54,421 bases of DNA from a virus. How positions within the stretch are numbered: the first letter of the stretch is position 1; each line of letters begins with the position of its first letter. Below the pieces are notes generated by a model. The model ran no database searches and was not told the origin of the DNA. It saw only the letters and a list, made by a program, of their open reading frames with translations. Of this stretch, positions 25,461 to 33,451 are shown in pieces. A program made the position numbers and the translations under genes. The stretch is taken from positions 1 to 54,421 of IMG/VR virus record IMGVR_UViG_3300021061_000218; one strand, written 5' to 3'.

Positions 25461-25810
25461 ATCTTGGCGGGGATGGTCGGCTGCGCATCTGCGTCTTTGA
25501 CCTGCTTCCACATGGAGGCGAAGTCATGCGTGATTTCCGACACCATTTCGACACCTCCGGCGCACACCGTAGCCTCCGTCGTCTTCCCCACGATCGTAAA
25601 GCCGTGGGCCTTGTCTCGCTTGCGATCCGCCTTCCACAGAAGGTACTTCTCTAGCAGACGGAACTCCGGCTGGGAGATCAGGTGGCAGATCGCCTTCATT
25701 TCATCGAGCTTGGGTTCCTTGAAGCCGGCAGTCGTGAACACGGGGTCCACAACGGCGCCCTGCTTTGCGGGACCGAAGAGTCCTCTAATCCACTCGATGA
25801 ACTTTTGCAT
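25457..25810 (-). CDS. Hypothetical protein after the portal gene
   Basis: A 117-residue protein with an amphipathic N-terminal helix (MQKFIEWIRGLFG), a charged middle (LLEKYLLWKADRKRDKAHG) and a helical end. Its ATG shares one base with the portal stop (TGATG), so it is translationally coupled to the portal. No family recognised; a head-assembly role is suggested by position only. Confidence 0.55.
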   Translation of the reverse strand: MQKFIEWIRGLFGPAKQGAVVDPVFTTAGFKEPKLDEMKAICHLISQPEFRLLEKYLLWKADRKRDKAHGFTIVGKTTEATVCAGGVEMVSEITHDFASMWKQVKDADAQPTIPAKI

Positions 25811-27873
25811 CACTGAAGTTGGTTAAGCATGGAAAGCTGGTCAGTTCCACTCATAGGCGGCTGTGCTGGACCCTGCGGCATCCCCTCTTCTTGGGGCATG
25901 GCCTGGGGCTCAGGTGACTTAAACGTCTGTTGGAACTTCTTTTTCAGCTCTTCCATGGCACTCGTGGCGGACCTCCCCTCGTCTCTCTGCTCGCTCACGA
26001 TGACCTTCTTCACGGGCAAATCATTGACCTCGGCCAGCTCCTTCGAGAGGGCTTCCAGGTCCCAGACCAGCTTCCCGCTAGCAACCCCCGTCTCCGGATT
26101 CACCTGGAGAGAGGAGCCGTTCACGGTGATGGCGGTGTTCAGCAATTCGCTGAGCGTCAGCTTCTTGGCCTCCTTCGAGGATCCCATGGCGCTCGGGCGC
26201 ACGGCACGGACATCCAGTCTCGATTTCGTGCGGATGTACTCCGGGCGGGCGAGGATGTAGCTGTTGCCCGAGGGGTCCAGTCGCAGGGAGAAAGACTTTT
26301 TGCTCTTGTCCTCCTCTTCGATGATCTTCATGCCGTCCATCGGGATCTTCCTCTTTTCGAGCTTCGCAATCGGATTCTTGTCTTTGTCACGGACAATCTC
26401 ATCTTCCTCAAGGTCCGAGATGTCTTCCTCAGCCATCAGCCTCCTTATCTTGGGGGCCGGGAAGTACTGCATGATGTCTTGGATCAAGAGGTTGCCGAGA
26501 CGCACGATGAAGTTCGCCTCATTCTCTCGGAGGTTGGCGTTCACTCTTGCGAGCATTCCCTCTTTCTTCAGGGCCTCGATGCCCACCCGTTCCGACTGCT
26601 CACCGAAGAGCTGCTGGTAGTTGATGCCCGTCACCCAGATCAGAAGCTCCTCGATCTTGTCTTTCAACTTGTAGCTCTCGCCGGGCACGGAGCCCAGCTG
26701 CATCAGTTCGATGTTGTCTTTGGCCCCGTCTAAAACGACGCCCGGATAGGAAGCGATGGATCTGGGGTCGACGACCGAGTCGTCGGAGGTCGCAAGGATC
26801 GGGAAGGCGAGTTTCGTGGCCCGCACCTCCGCCTGCATGATGGCGTTGTAGGCGGCCTCAAGCGATTCGATGAGCTTGGGGATCCCCTTGCTGTAGAACG
26901 TGTGAGGACGCCGGTGCATGTGGAGCACGGCGAAAGGCAGTTCCTTGTGGTCGTCTAAGAGGCAGGTCGGGCGGATCAAGACGTTGTTCGCCATTACAAC
27001 GTATTCGTCTCGGTACTTATTCCAGTACTCGAGAACCACCACTCGCTTCGTCTCATCGGGGATGAGCGAGAGCGGGGACGTCAGCATGTGCTTGTCATCC
27101 AGGCGGTAAGCGCAGCCAGGCTGCACGTACTCGATATTCTGGTATCGCTTGTCGTGCTGGACCATCTGCTTGAACTGAGCCCAGCTCATCTCCGTCTCCA
27201 GCATGCAGTCTTCCGCTTCGTCGATGTCTTTCGCCGCATCATCGATTAAAAACCTCTTCGGGTTATCGATAATCTCGATCTTGATGTCGTCCCAGGGGTA
27301 GTCGATCACTTCCTCCGTCTTAATCGTGATCCCATCATCCCCCTTCACGGGCTTGCGCTGCTTGATGATGCGAGTCTCCCGGCAGAAGTAGATGCGCACG
27401 GGGACGTGGCCGTAGACTCTCCTGAGTCGCAGCGCCTGCTGCTTCACCTTGTCCCAATTCGTGCGGGAGAGGGCGTACTTCTTGGCCGCATCGATCAGCG
27501 GCAGCTTCTGTTTGTCGGTGGCTTCCTGGGTATCGACAGCGATATCCGGGAAGGCATCGAGCTCTTCGGCTACAGCCGTATCAATGATCGTGTGGGACCA
27601 CGGAATACGGAAACGCTCCTTGGTGTTGGTCGGGTCCTCGGGGATCTCCGCCTCGAGGATAGTGATGGCGTCATCCCATTCCTGGTGGTAGTGCTGCTGG
27701 GCAACCACAAGATCTTGGTGTCGACGAAGGAGGCGCTCCACGATGGAGCGCTCCTCGTCTGTAGGCTGCCAGACCTTCGGAACCTCGTTCTGCTTCTCTT
27801 CTAAATTCGGAACCTTGTTCTTGTCAGTATACGTGACTTTGTTTTCGGGGTTCAGGGCAGCAGCCTTGGGCAT
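25810..27873 (-). CDS. Portal protein
   Basis: A 687-residue protein in the expected place downstream of the large terminase. Portal-like features are a long helical N-terminal part, the segment LPFAVLHMHRRPHTFYSKG, and the helix-rich IPKLIESLEAAYNAIMQAEV followed by LAFPILATSDDSV and the stem region EELLIWVTGINYQQLFGE. It would form the dodecameric ring through which DNA is packaged. ATG 27873 (MPKAAALNPE) follows a C/A-rich leader; an in-frame start 25 codons upstream encodes an Asn/Thr-rich tail. Confidence 0.75.
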   Translation of the reverse strand: MPKAAALNPENKVTYTDKNKVPNLEEKQNEVPKVWQPTDEERSIVERLLRRHQDLVVAQQHYHQEWDDAITILEAEIPEDPTNTKERFRIPWSHTIIDTAVAEELDAFPDIAVDTQEATDKQKLPLIDAAKKYALSRTNWDKVKQQALRLRRVYGHVPVRIYFCRETRIIKQRKPVKGDDGITIKTEEVIDYPWDDIKIEIIDNPKRFLIDDAAKDIDEAEDCMLETEMSWAQFKQMVQHDKRYQNIEYVQPGCAYRLDDKHMLTSPLSLIPDETKRVVVLEYWNKYRDEYVVMANNVLIRPTCLLDDHKELPFAVLHMHRRPHTFYSKGIPKLIESLEAAYNAIMQAEVRATKLAFPILATSDDSVVDPRSIASYPGVVLDGAKDNIELMQLGSVPGESYKLKDKIEELLIWVTGINYQQLFGEQSERVGIEALKKEGMLARVNANLRENEANFIVRLGNLLIQDIMQYFPAPKIRRLMAEEDISDLEEDEIVRDKDKNPIAKLEKRKIPMDGMKIIEEEDKSKKSFSLRLDPSGNSYILARPEYIRTKSRLDVRAVRPSAMGSSKEAKKLTLSELLNTAITVNGSSLQVNPETGVASGKLVWDLEALSKELAEVNDLPVKKVIVSEQRDEGRSATSAMEELKKKFQQTFKSPEPQAMPQEEGMPQGPAQPPMSGTDQLSMLNQLQ

Positions 27874-28001
27874 ACAGGTGTTGTTGTTTGTGTTTGTGTT
27901 CTTCCCACCCTCAGTGAGAGGCAAAGGCCTGGACGGGCCTAACGCCAATTTCTGAACGTAACAGATGACGATTCTGTCGTCTATGGTTTGGCACTATGAT
28001 T

Positions 28002-30368
28002 TTAGAGGCCCCAGCCGGCTCCCAGGATCTTCGAATGTCTGTCTGCCGGACGTCCCAAAAATCCATAACGATCCCGCAGTGACGCCGCTCTCTTCTTGGA
28101 CTTGCCGCCGCCTTGGGTCTGCAGGATGGCGTAGACCAGGGCGTCACAGTTGTGAGTTAACACACCATTGGCAAAGTACTCGGGCGCCCCCTCAACCGCT
28201 AGGGAGTAAACGGGAGATCTTCTTTCCTCTTCTCGCAAGCCCACCACAAACACGGGAGCAGTATCTTGTCTTTCTGAAGCGGCTTCTGGCGAAAGTCTTC
28301 TTGCAATGCTCGCAAGTACGGACTTCGTCATCTTTACCGCTTTGTCTACGGTCTTTTGCGCAGCAGGCTCGGGAGCAAAATTTTGCCCGGGGAAAGAAGG
28401 CAGTGAATTCTTCTTTGCATACGGAGCACTTGGCCCTAGCCCCCTTTCTTCCCTCCCAGCACTGTCGGCCATGTTCCCTGTGCCACCTTTTTCCTGCTTC
28501 TGTTCGGTGCCAGAGGCCTGCTGCAGGCCTGATGGATTCCAAGTGTCGGAGCATTCTTTCTGACGTTCCCCGGTGGCGCCTCCGGTGCTCGGCAGATGTA
28601 ATGCACTCCAGATTTGAGAGATCATTGTTGAGGGGGTTTTCATCTGAATGGTGGATGTGATAACCCTTGGGGATCGGTCCATTTTCTTTTTCCCAAATGT
28701 ATCGATGTAGGTAGAGAACAGGCCCTTTATTCTCTTTGTGAATCTGGAAATACCTCCGGTGATTGAGACGAGGACTGTCCGGGTAGCGGCGGAAGCGCAT
28801 CCCATCCAGTTCGAAGATTTCAATTTTTTGTTTTTGCATGTGAACATTATATCTCCATAAACGAGTGAATCAAGACGGGTAAATCCCGCTCCCTCTACCC
28901 AAACAGGGTGGTTGGGGGTCCCTGTAAGGGAGGTTCCATCCGAAAGACTTGCTGTGATTACGTGTGCAGAGGGATTCGTCATTCCTGCGGCGACAACCCT
29001 TCTCAGGCCCCTCCGGGTCGATACCAACTCGCCAGGCAGAATATCCTCGATAGTCTTTGGCCCCTTGGAAGTTTCTACCATCGTTCCAGGAACTAGGCAC
29101 ATATCATCGTGCTTCCCTCGTGGGAACGACAGGATCTCGTGCATGAAATCCCCCAGGTAGGGCGCTCCCTCCCGGAGGATCACTCTGCCGGCCTGGACGT
29201 ACCCTGACGCAGCCTGGGCCCTCTGCAGCTTCGACTTTCCAATCTCTGTGAGCGGGTCTAGCGGCATCACGGGCAGGGCGCTCTCTTTCCGAAGCGCCTG
29301 CAAAACGGATGTCCCGGATACCCTGTCCTCAATCATCACCCGGGAGATCGGGAAGTGATTGCTCCAGTGCTCGTGCAGGTTGTACATCTTCTGCTTCAAG
29401 TCAGGGAAGTTCAGGTGAGCACGATAGACGTCTGCAATGAAGAGGCCGTCTTTGGTGACGTAGGCTGTCACGCACGCCGAGTAGTCACTCTCCTCCTTCT
29501 CGGTTAAGGCCGTGTCCCAGATCTGGATCCCCCTCGTAATCTCGTCTGGGTGCGGGAGCCTGCCATATCTGAACCAACCCTCCTGAAAGACATCCCCTTC
29601 GGCAGAGGTGGGACGCTGCTGATAGAGAGCGTTCCACTGCCTTGGGGTTAAGACCGACTTCGTGTCGTTCAAGGCAACAGCATCGAATCTCTCCGGCCAG
29701 AGCGGCTCCCCCACGGGGCGCTTTAAGGGGTCATTGTCTTCAGCGAAGGCCGGGAGGTTGATGACCGTCCAGTTACCCGGGTTCTGCTCGAGGATACGGC
29801 CGACGAGATCGTCTTCATGCCAGCGGGTGCACATCACAATGACCGCTGCGCCTTTGTGTAATCGTGTGTAGGCCACGGAGGTGTAGAAGTCCCAGACCTT
29901 GTCCCGCATCACCTCCGAGTCGGCTTCTTCGCTGTTTTTGATGGGGTCATCGATGATCAGGAGGTCGGCTCCCCTACCCGTGAGTGCTCCTCCGACACCA
30001 ACAGCTGTCAACCCCCCTCTCCTCCCTCCGATGTCCCAGCTCTGGAGCTTTCTTCGCTCTGGGTCGACAGAAACTGCGGCTCCGTCCTCCGTCAAAGCAC
30101 GGAGAGAGGTCTTGCCGAAGATCACTTGGAACTCGGGCCCCTCGATGACACTTCTCACCTGCCTCGAGAAGTCTTCTGCGAGTTCTGCTCCGTACGAAAC
30201 CTGAACAACTTTTTTGTCCGGGTTACGCCCGAGGAACCACGCCGGGAAGCGGATGGAGACTTTCTCACTCTTCCCATGTCTCGGCGGGAGCGTGACGATC
30301 AGCCTCCCAATCCCCTCCTTGCCCTCCGTTGCTACATATCTCTCTACCTGTTCCAATTTCTCATTCAA
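28002..30368 (-). CDS. terL: Terminase large subunit, interrupted by an intein
   Basis: ATP-driven DNA-packaging motor and nuclease. Walker A is PPRHGKSE (28-35) and Walker B is LLIIDDP (136-142). The nuclease domain has IWDTALT (283), IEDRVSG (346) and the split motif HDDM // DALVYA, into which the intein is inserted (residues 424-740). The first usable start is a TTG at 30368, but the same frame stays open to 30518. It encodes terminase-like residues (RRHLRDFTTFTFPGYQ, NARHQDL) upstream without any ATG, GTG or TTG. The true start may be a non-standard codon such as ATA at 30506. Confidence 0.92.
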   Translation of the reverse strand: MNEKLEQVERYVATEGKEGIGRLIVTLPPRHGKSEKVSIRFPAWFLGRNPDKKVVQVSYGAELAEDFSRQVRSVIEGPEFQVIFGKTSLRALTEDGAAVSVDPERRKLQSWDIGGRRGGLTAVGVGGALTGRGADLLIIDDPIKNSEEADSEVMRDKVWDFYTSVAYTRLHKGAAVIVMCTRWHEDDLVGRILEQNPGNWTVINLPAFAEDNDPLKRPVGEPLWPERFDAVALNDTKSVLTPRQWNALYQQRPTSAEGDVFQEGWFRYGRLPHPDEITRGIQIWDTALTEKEESDYSACVTAYVTKDGLFIADVYRAHLNFPDLKQKMYNLHEHWSNHFPISRVMIEDRVSGTSVLQALRKESALPVMPLDPLTEIGKSKLQRAQAASGYVQAGRVILREGAPYLGDFMHEILSFPRGKHDDMCLVPGTMVETSKGPKTIEDILPGELVSTRRGLRRVVAAGMTNPSAHVITASLSDGTSLTGTPNHPVWVEGAGFTRLDSLVYGDIMFTCKNKKLKSSNWMGCASAATRTVLVSITGGISRFTKRIKGLFSTYIDTFGKKKMDRSPRVITSTIQMKTPSTMISQIWSALHLPSTGGATGERQKECSDTWNPSGLQQASGTEQKQEKGGTGNMADSAGREERGLGPSAPYAKKNSLPSFPGQNFAPEPAAQKTVDKAVKMTKSVLASIARRLSPEAASERQDTAPVFVVGLREEERRSPVYSLAVEGAPEYFANGVLTHNCDALVYAILQTQGGGKSKKRAASLRDRYGFLGRPADRHSKILGAGWGL
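28192..28839 (-). CDS. HNH homing endonuclease nested out of frame in the intein
   Basis: A 215-residue HNH nuclease on the same strand as terL but in a different frame. It begins with the usual free-standing HNH N-terminus (DGMRFRRYP, LNHRRYF, YLHRYIWEKENGPIPKG), has the catalytic core YHIHHSDENPLNNDLSNLE, and ends with two Cys4-type zinc units (CSVC ... FCSRAC, then CEHC ... YCSRVC). Its start lies just after intein block B and its stop falls within block F, exactly where an in-frame endonuclease would normally sit. It has its own promoter with the ATG at the predicted transcription start. Confidence 0.9.
   Translation of the reverse strand: MQKQKIEIFELDGMRFRRYPDSPRLNHRRYFQIHKENKGPVLYLHRYIWEKENGPIPKGYHIHHSDENPLNNDLSNLECITSAEHRRRHRGTSERMLRHLESIRPAAGLWHRTEAGKRWHREHGRQCWEGRKGARAKCSVCKEEFTAFFPRAKFCSRACCAKDRRQSGKDDEVRTCEHCKKTFARSRFRKTRYCSRVCGGLARRGKKISRLLPSG
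28846..28873 (-). promoter_or_regulatory. Internal promoter for the nested HNH gene
   Basis: On the minus strand: TTGATT, 16-bp spacer, perfect TATAAT, then six bases and the ATG. The predicted start of transcription coincides with the start codon, so the mRNA would be leaderless. These bases at the same time encode intein residues around GDIMF in the terminase frame. Confidence 0.7.
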
Positions 30369-30518
30369 GAGATCCTGGTGCCGGGCATTCTGATAGCCCG
30401 GGAAGGTGAACGTGGTGAAATCCCGCAGGTGACGTCTTGCGAGCTCTCTCCTGGCTAAGATCGAGCGGATCTCGTCAGGCGTTGGGAGTTTCTCTTGTGT
30501 GGGTATTGGCTGTTTACT

Positions 30519-30644
30519 TTAAGACGATAGCGGCGTGAACTGTGACCGGATGGTGATGTAGAGGACCAGGGAGATAATGCTTAGGACGTGGGCCCAGCGC
30601 ACGGCCTTATGACGGGCTTTCGCCCACGTGTGTTCGAATACCAT
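30519..30644 (-). CDS. 41-residue single-pass membrane protein upstream of terL
   Basis: A minus-strand frame with ATG at 30644 and TAA at 30519-30521. It has a charged N-terminus (HTWAKARHKAVRW) and one hydrophobic helix (AHVLSIISLVLYITI). It lies just before, and in the same frame as, the start-less N-terminal extension of the terminase. The leader is pyrimidine rich. It is the first gene after the promoter at 30740-30768. Function unknown; a small holin or membrane-targeted factor is possible. Confidence 0.5.
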   Translation of the reverse strand: MVFEHTWAKARHKAVRWAHVLSIISLVLYITIRSQFTPLSS

Positions 30645-30739
30645 ACTGAAAGTTGGGAAGGATTCCTGCTGCCTCTCGCCTCTGCAATCTCACTTCTCTG
30701 TGGGTGCCTTCCTGCAATGTTCCTTGGCATCAATTTCGA

Positions 30740-30768
30740 AACGTAGCACACATCAAAAAACAATTCAA
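30740..30768 (-). promoter_or_regulatory. Promoter of the terminase-portal unit
   Basis: On the minus strand: TTGAAT, 17-bp spacer, TACGTT with an extended -10 (TGCTACGTT). It is placed back to back with the plus-strand promoter at 30780-30808, so this is a divergent start region. No CTTCCTAACC follows, in contrast to the early promoters. Confidence 0.65.
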
Positions 30769-30779
30769 TGACTGGTCAC

Positions 30780-30808
30780 TTGCGCACTTCTAAATTCTTT
30801 GCTATGAT
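30780..30808 (+). promoter_or_regulatory. Promoter of a polypurine non-coding RNA
   Basis: TTGCGC (30780-30785), 17-bp spacer, TATGAT (30803-30808) with an extended -10 (TGCTATGAT). Transcription should begin near 30814, at the left half of an ACTAGAGAA/TTCTCTAGAGT stem. No protein gene lies downstream before a strong terminator. Confidence 0.65.
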
Positions 30809-30811
30809 TGT

Positions 30812-31012
30812 TACTAGAGAATCCCGGGGAAGTGCTAGGTGAGAAAGAGAGACGAGAGAGAGGGAAGAAAGAAAGAACCAAAGAAAGAAGTCCAGAGAGA
30901 GGAGAGAGAAAGAGCCCCTAGCTCTTTCGAATCTCCTCCTGTTCTCTAGAGTACTTAAAACAGTTAAATACAGGCGTTAGACATGATAGTCATGGCTAAC
31001 GCTTTTCTTTTG
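30812..31012 (+). ncRNA. Polypurine non-coding RNA with terminator
   Basis: A ~200-nt transcription unit bounded by the promoter at 30780-30808 and a factor-independent terminator. Bases 30841-30914 are almost pure purine (repeats of GAGA, GAAAGAAAG). They lead into the hairpin GAAAGAGC-CCCTA-GCTCTTTC (30908-30928), extended by GGAGA/TCTCC. CTAGAGAA (30814-30821) pairs with TTCTCTAG (30942-30949) to close the domain. A related purine-rich element occurs on the minus strand near 41900-41972. No open frame of note is present. Confidence 0.6.
30974..31012 (+). terminator. Factor-independent terminator of the polypurine RNA
   Basis: GCGTTAG-a-CATGA-tag-TCATG-g-CTAACGC forms a nearly continuous 12-bp stem followed by TTTTCTTTT. 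Textbook form. Confidence 0.85.
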
Positions 31013-31113
31013 TTACTTTTCTTTTAAACGAGCACACAATTGCGCCAATCTCCATTGAAGCAGGAGGTTAAAGTACGTTCAAAGAGACGAACACAAAAGT
31101 TACTCAGGAGAGT

Positions 31114-31296
31114 TCAAAACACGAAGTCATCAGCTGCATCGGGGTACTGTCTTCCCCCTCGTTCTGACTCCGCTCCGATCTGGTACTGAAAGCCGCACCA
31201 GCTACAGACTGCGTACTGCTTTCCGGACGGGGTCGTCCAAATGCCGTTGGGCTTCGGCGTGTGTGAACTGCACTTTCTGTTACGGGTGGGGTACAT
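31114..31296 (-). CDS. Small CxxC-containing protein
   Basis: A 60-residue protein (MYPTRNRKC...) with CSWCGFQY around residues 33-40 and an acidic C-terminus. The paired cysteines suggest half of a zinc site. Its ATG is seven bases after CTTCCTAACC on the minus strand, and a promoter with an extended -10 precedes that. It is transcribed divergently from the gene at 31405. Confidence 0.6.
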   Translation of the reverse strand: MYPTRNRKCSSHTPKPNGIWTTPSGKQYAVCSWCGFQYQIGAESERGGRQYPDAADDFVF

Positions 31297-31303
31297 ACCA
31301 AAG

Positions 31304-31350
31304 GGTTAGGAAGCACCACGCACTCTACCACATTCACACCTCTCCAACAA
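31304..31350 (-). promoter_or_regulatory. Promoter with CTTCCTAACC start-site motif (minus)
   Basis: TTGTTG (31350-31345), 17 bp, TAGAGT (31327-31322) in extended form TGGTAGAGT, then eight bases and CTTCCTAACC (31313-31304). Its -35 directly abuts the -35 of the plus-strand promoter at 31351, forming a compact divergent pair. Confidence 0.75.
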
Positions 31351-31397
31351 TTGAGGAAACACGAATATTGTGCTAGGATATGCGCAACTTCCTAACC
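31351..31397 (+). promoter_or_regulatory. Promoter with CTTCCTAACC start-site motif (plus)
   Basis: TTGAGG (31351-31356), 17 bp, TAGGAT (31374-31379) in extended form TGCTAGGAT, eight bases, then CTTCCTAACC (31388-31397). The ATG at 31405 follows seven bases later. Confidence 0.75.
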
Positions 31398-31404
31398 ACG
31401 GCTG

Positions 31405-31734
31405 ATGCCAGAAAAGATGTCTTTGAGTGAGAAGCAATTGCGGACTCGTTTGACCAAAGCCTACGGAAAGAAATACCCCGTCATCGCTGCCCAAGCCGGC
31501 AAGTATTTGCAGTGCCGGGAATGCGGAGGTGATACGCACTTCCTGATCCTTCACCGCTGCGAAAGAGACTTCAAGAAGTATCTTGAGAGAAAGGTCTCCC
31601 TCACGGAAGAGGGCTTTTACTCAAACCTTAAGAGACTCACGACGCCCACCTACATGAACTTCGAGCTTCGTGAACGCCTCCGAGAGGGCAGAAACAAGAA
31701 ACCTCTTCCCCCACCCAAAGATGGCGAAGCGTAA
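31405..31734 (+). CDS. Hypothetical protein with CxxC motif
   Basis: A 109-residue basic protein with a helical N-terminus (SLSEKQLRTRLTKAYGKKYP), a CRECGGDTHFLILHRC segment (about 37-52) that could hold zinc with Cys/His ligands, and a Pro/Lys-rich end. Not recognised. It is the first gene of a four-gene plus-strand unit placed between terL and the possible small terminase, driven by the promoter at 31351-31379. Confidence 0.6.
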   Translation: MPEKMSLSEKQLRTRLTKAYGKKYPVIAAQAGKYLQCRECGGDTHFLILHRCERDFKKYLERKVSLTEEGFYSNLKRLTTPTYMNFELRERLREGRNKKPLPPPKDGEA

Positions 31735-31963
31735 GCTCATCGGCGTTAAGCAGAAGGTCTATGCCCGTGTCCACATGGACGTGCTCGAGAAGTACCCGCA
31801 GGTGATCGAAGCGATCTCTGAGGGCGATCTGGAACGCATCCAGAAGCGATGTGAAGAGATCCTCTTAAACGAAGAGGCGAAGGCTGCACACCCCATCGCC
31901 ATCGATCTCCTCCGTCTCTGTATCACTCTCCTTGTGGTTGAGGCAGAGAACCCTTTTGCCTAA
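31721..31963 (+). CDS. Small helical hypothetical protein
   Basis: An 80-residue protein read from ATG 31721 (MAKRKLIGVKQKVYARVHMD), overlapping the previous gene by 14 bases. It is helical with an amphipathic C-terminal segment (IDLLRLCITLLVVEAENPF). Function unknown. Its stop overlaps the next start (TAATG), indicating an operon. Confidence 0.55.
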   Translation: MAKRKLIGVKQKVYARVHMDVLEKYPQVIEAISEGDLERIQKRCEEILLNEEAKAAHPIAIDLLRLCITLLVVEAENPFA

Positions 31964-32292
31964 TGCCCTGTCTTGGCCTTCATCCGTCGGTTAAGACGCC
32001 CTGTGATACGTGTTACGGGGAGTTTGGAAGAGCCCGATGGTTTGTCACCGAAACTCATCTCTATGCGTGTGACCACTGCGCCCCCTTTCAGAATGGTGTT
32101 GAAGAGTACGCTCCAGAAATTGTCACGGTGAGGAGGGCCTTCAGGCTTCTGTGGGTCAGGTGGAAATTCAGGGGGTACAAGCTCTGCGGCAAGTGGAGGA
32201 AGGGCGCACACCATTGGACGCTTCTCAGTGCCCCTGCCTGGAAGTGCTTACTCAAGAAGCTTCTTCGATATTTCTTCCCCCGTTCTTCATGA
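31963..32292 (+). CDS. Putative zinc-binding basic protein
   Basis: A 109-residue protein with CDTCYGEFGRARWFV and YACDHCAP (two CxxC pairs, about 14-40), an arrangement that fits a zinc ribbon. The C-terminal half is rich in Arg, Lys and Trp. It may bind nucleic acid. It is joined to its neighbours by TAATG upstream and ATGA downstream. Confidence 0.55.
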   Translation: MPCLGLHPSVKTPCDTCYGEFGRARWFVTETHLYACDHCAPFQNGVEEYAPEIVTVRRAFRLLWVRWKFRGYKLCGKWRKGAHHWTLLSAPAWKCLLKKLLRYFFPRSS

Positions 32293-33122
32293 TCTGTGAG
32301 CCGTATATCTGTCTCGAGTCAAAGATATATCCGATTGGGGACATCCAATATCTCGATGTTCGAGAAGCGCACACAAGGCGGCCGTTTGGTCGCCCGGATA
32401 TCTACGTGAATCACGATAACACCTGGCAGAGATACGCAGACTTTGAGCGGGAGAAGCTGCGAGAGCTTATCGGGCCAGTGAAGATCGACATCGACTACTC
32501 CGGAGGTTATCGCCTCGTGAGAGAGAATGAGATCAGCGGACCGCTGATGGCAACGGAGAAGACGGCGAAGATCTGGCTCTCCGAAAAACTCACTGGCTAC
32601 TCCACCAAAGATTACAAGAACGACACCGAAGCAGACCGCCTCCTCATGAGAGCTGAGTTCCTCAAGGCTGTCTGTCTCAAGGAGGGGCTCTCGTGGCCAG
32701 GCGTAGAAGAGCCAAAGAGGATTTCCTCAGGAGGTGTCGATCTCGACTGGGGGGTCTATTGCCCCCCGGCAGAGAAGAAGGAGACCACGGCCAGCGAAGA
32801 GACCAAATTAGGTGATTTCTGCAGCATAATAGGCGTCAGTGAAGCCACGCCTGAGAAGGGGCTTACAGTCTGGGATTATTCCCGGGATGCTACGGGAGCA
32901 GACGGGAATGGAGAACTTGTGCTCGCCCCCAGGCGGGAGCCGTTCTGGCAGCGCATGAAGTTTGGGGCTCCGGTTTACAGGGACGACGCTGTGAACACGT
33001 ACCCGAGCCCGCCAGCCTCGGCTTTCATAAAAACACTCGTAAAAAGCTACTCTCTTGAGGAGTGGAAGGCGCTCATGGGAGAGAAGGAAGAGGTGGACTA
33101 CCTCCCCTTCCTGAAGAAATAA
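32289..33122 (+). CDS. Hypothetical protein, 277 residues
   Basis: The start at 32289 overlaps the previous stop (ATGA). The N-terminal 100 residues are mixed alpha/beta (YICLESKIYPIGDIQYLDVR); a central helical part (TEADRLLMRAEFLKAVCLKEG) is followed by a flexible region and a short C-terminal helix ending LPFLKK. No family, motif or membrane segment recognised. Confidence 0.6.
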   Translation: MICEPYICLESKIYPIGDIQYLDVREAHTRRPFGRPDIYVNHDNTWQRYADFEREKLRELIGPVKIDIDYSGGYRLVRENEISGPLMATEKTAKIWLSEKLTGYSTKDYKNDTEADRLLMRAEFLKAVCLKEGLSWPGVEEPKRISSGGVDLDWGVYCPPAEKKETTASEETKLGDFCSIIGVSEATPEKGLTVWDYSRDATGADGNGELVLAPRREPFWQRMKFGAPVYRDDAVNTYPSPPASAFIKTLVKSYSLEEWKALMGEKEEVDYLPFLKK

Positions 33123-33181
33123 TTTATTATAGAAACATGGGACCCCTTTCCTGCCTGCCGGGGGAGGGGTACTTTTGAAAC

Positions 33182-33451
33182 ATGCTGAATAACGGGAAGC
33201 TCATGGAAGAAGCGAAGGCGTACCTCACGCCTGAGGAGATAGCGATGGTAGAGGGGTGGGTGCCGCAACCTGGCACGACAAAGCTAGCGCACCTCGAGAT
33301 GGCCTCTGCGGTCGTTACAGCGGCGATGCATCGTCGTGCGCTTCTAGAGAGCGAGGAGAGAGGAAGAGCGTCCACAGCCCAAGCAAATCGCATAGCGGGG
33401 CTCGTGGGGATCGCTGTGGTCCTGCAGGCAATAGTGACTCTCTATTTCTAA
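33182..33451 (+). CDS. Small tail-anchored membrane protein
   Basis: An 89-residue protein: helical, charged N-terminal part and one C-terminal transmembrane helix (IAGLVGIAVVLQAIVTLYF). The leader has no Shine-Dalgarno sequence. Function unknown; topology fits a superinfection or lysis-modulating membrane protein, but nothing specific supports this. Confidence 0.5.
   Translation: MLNNGKLMEEAKAYLTPEEIAMVEGWVPQPGTTKLAHLEMASAVVTAAMHRRALLESEERGRASTAQANRIAGLVGIAVVLQAIVTLYF

Larger units (their letters stand above)
28149..29099 (-). other. Intein within the large terminase
   Basis: A 317-residue protein-splicing element. Block A is CLVPGTMVETSKGPKTIEDI with catalytic Cys1; block B has GTPNHPVW with the T-x-x-H; block F is VYSLAVEGAPEYFANG and block G ends THN before the +1 Cys of the host protein. 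All residues needed for class 1 splicing appear present. The ~210 residues between blocks B and F are low-complexity Ser/Thr/Lys-rich sequence with no in-frame endonuclease motif. That DNA instead encodes an HNH protein in another frame. Confidence 0.9.

Noticed and set aside
30366-30371. Frameshift at the terminase N-terminus
   Set aside because: Re-reading the strand shows the upstream terminase-like residues in the same frame (L-L-N-E-K); only the start codon is unusual.
30581-30763. 60-codon minus-strand frame over the promoter region
   Set aside because: Overlaps the promoter pair and the more plausible 41-residue membrane protein; no leader or domain.
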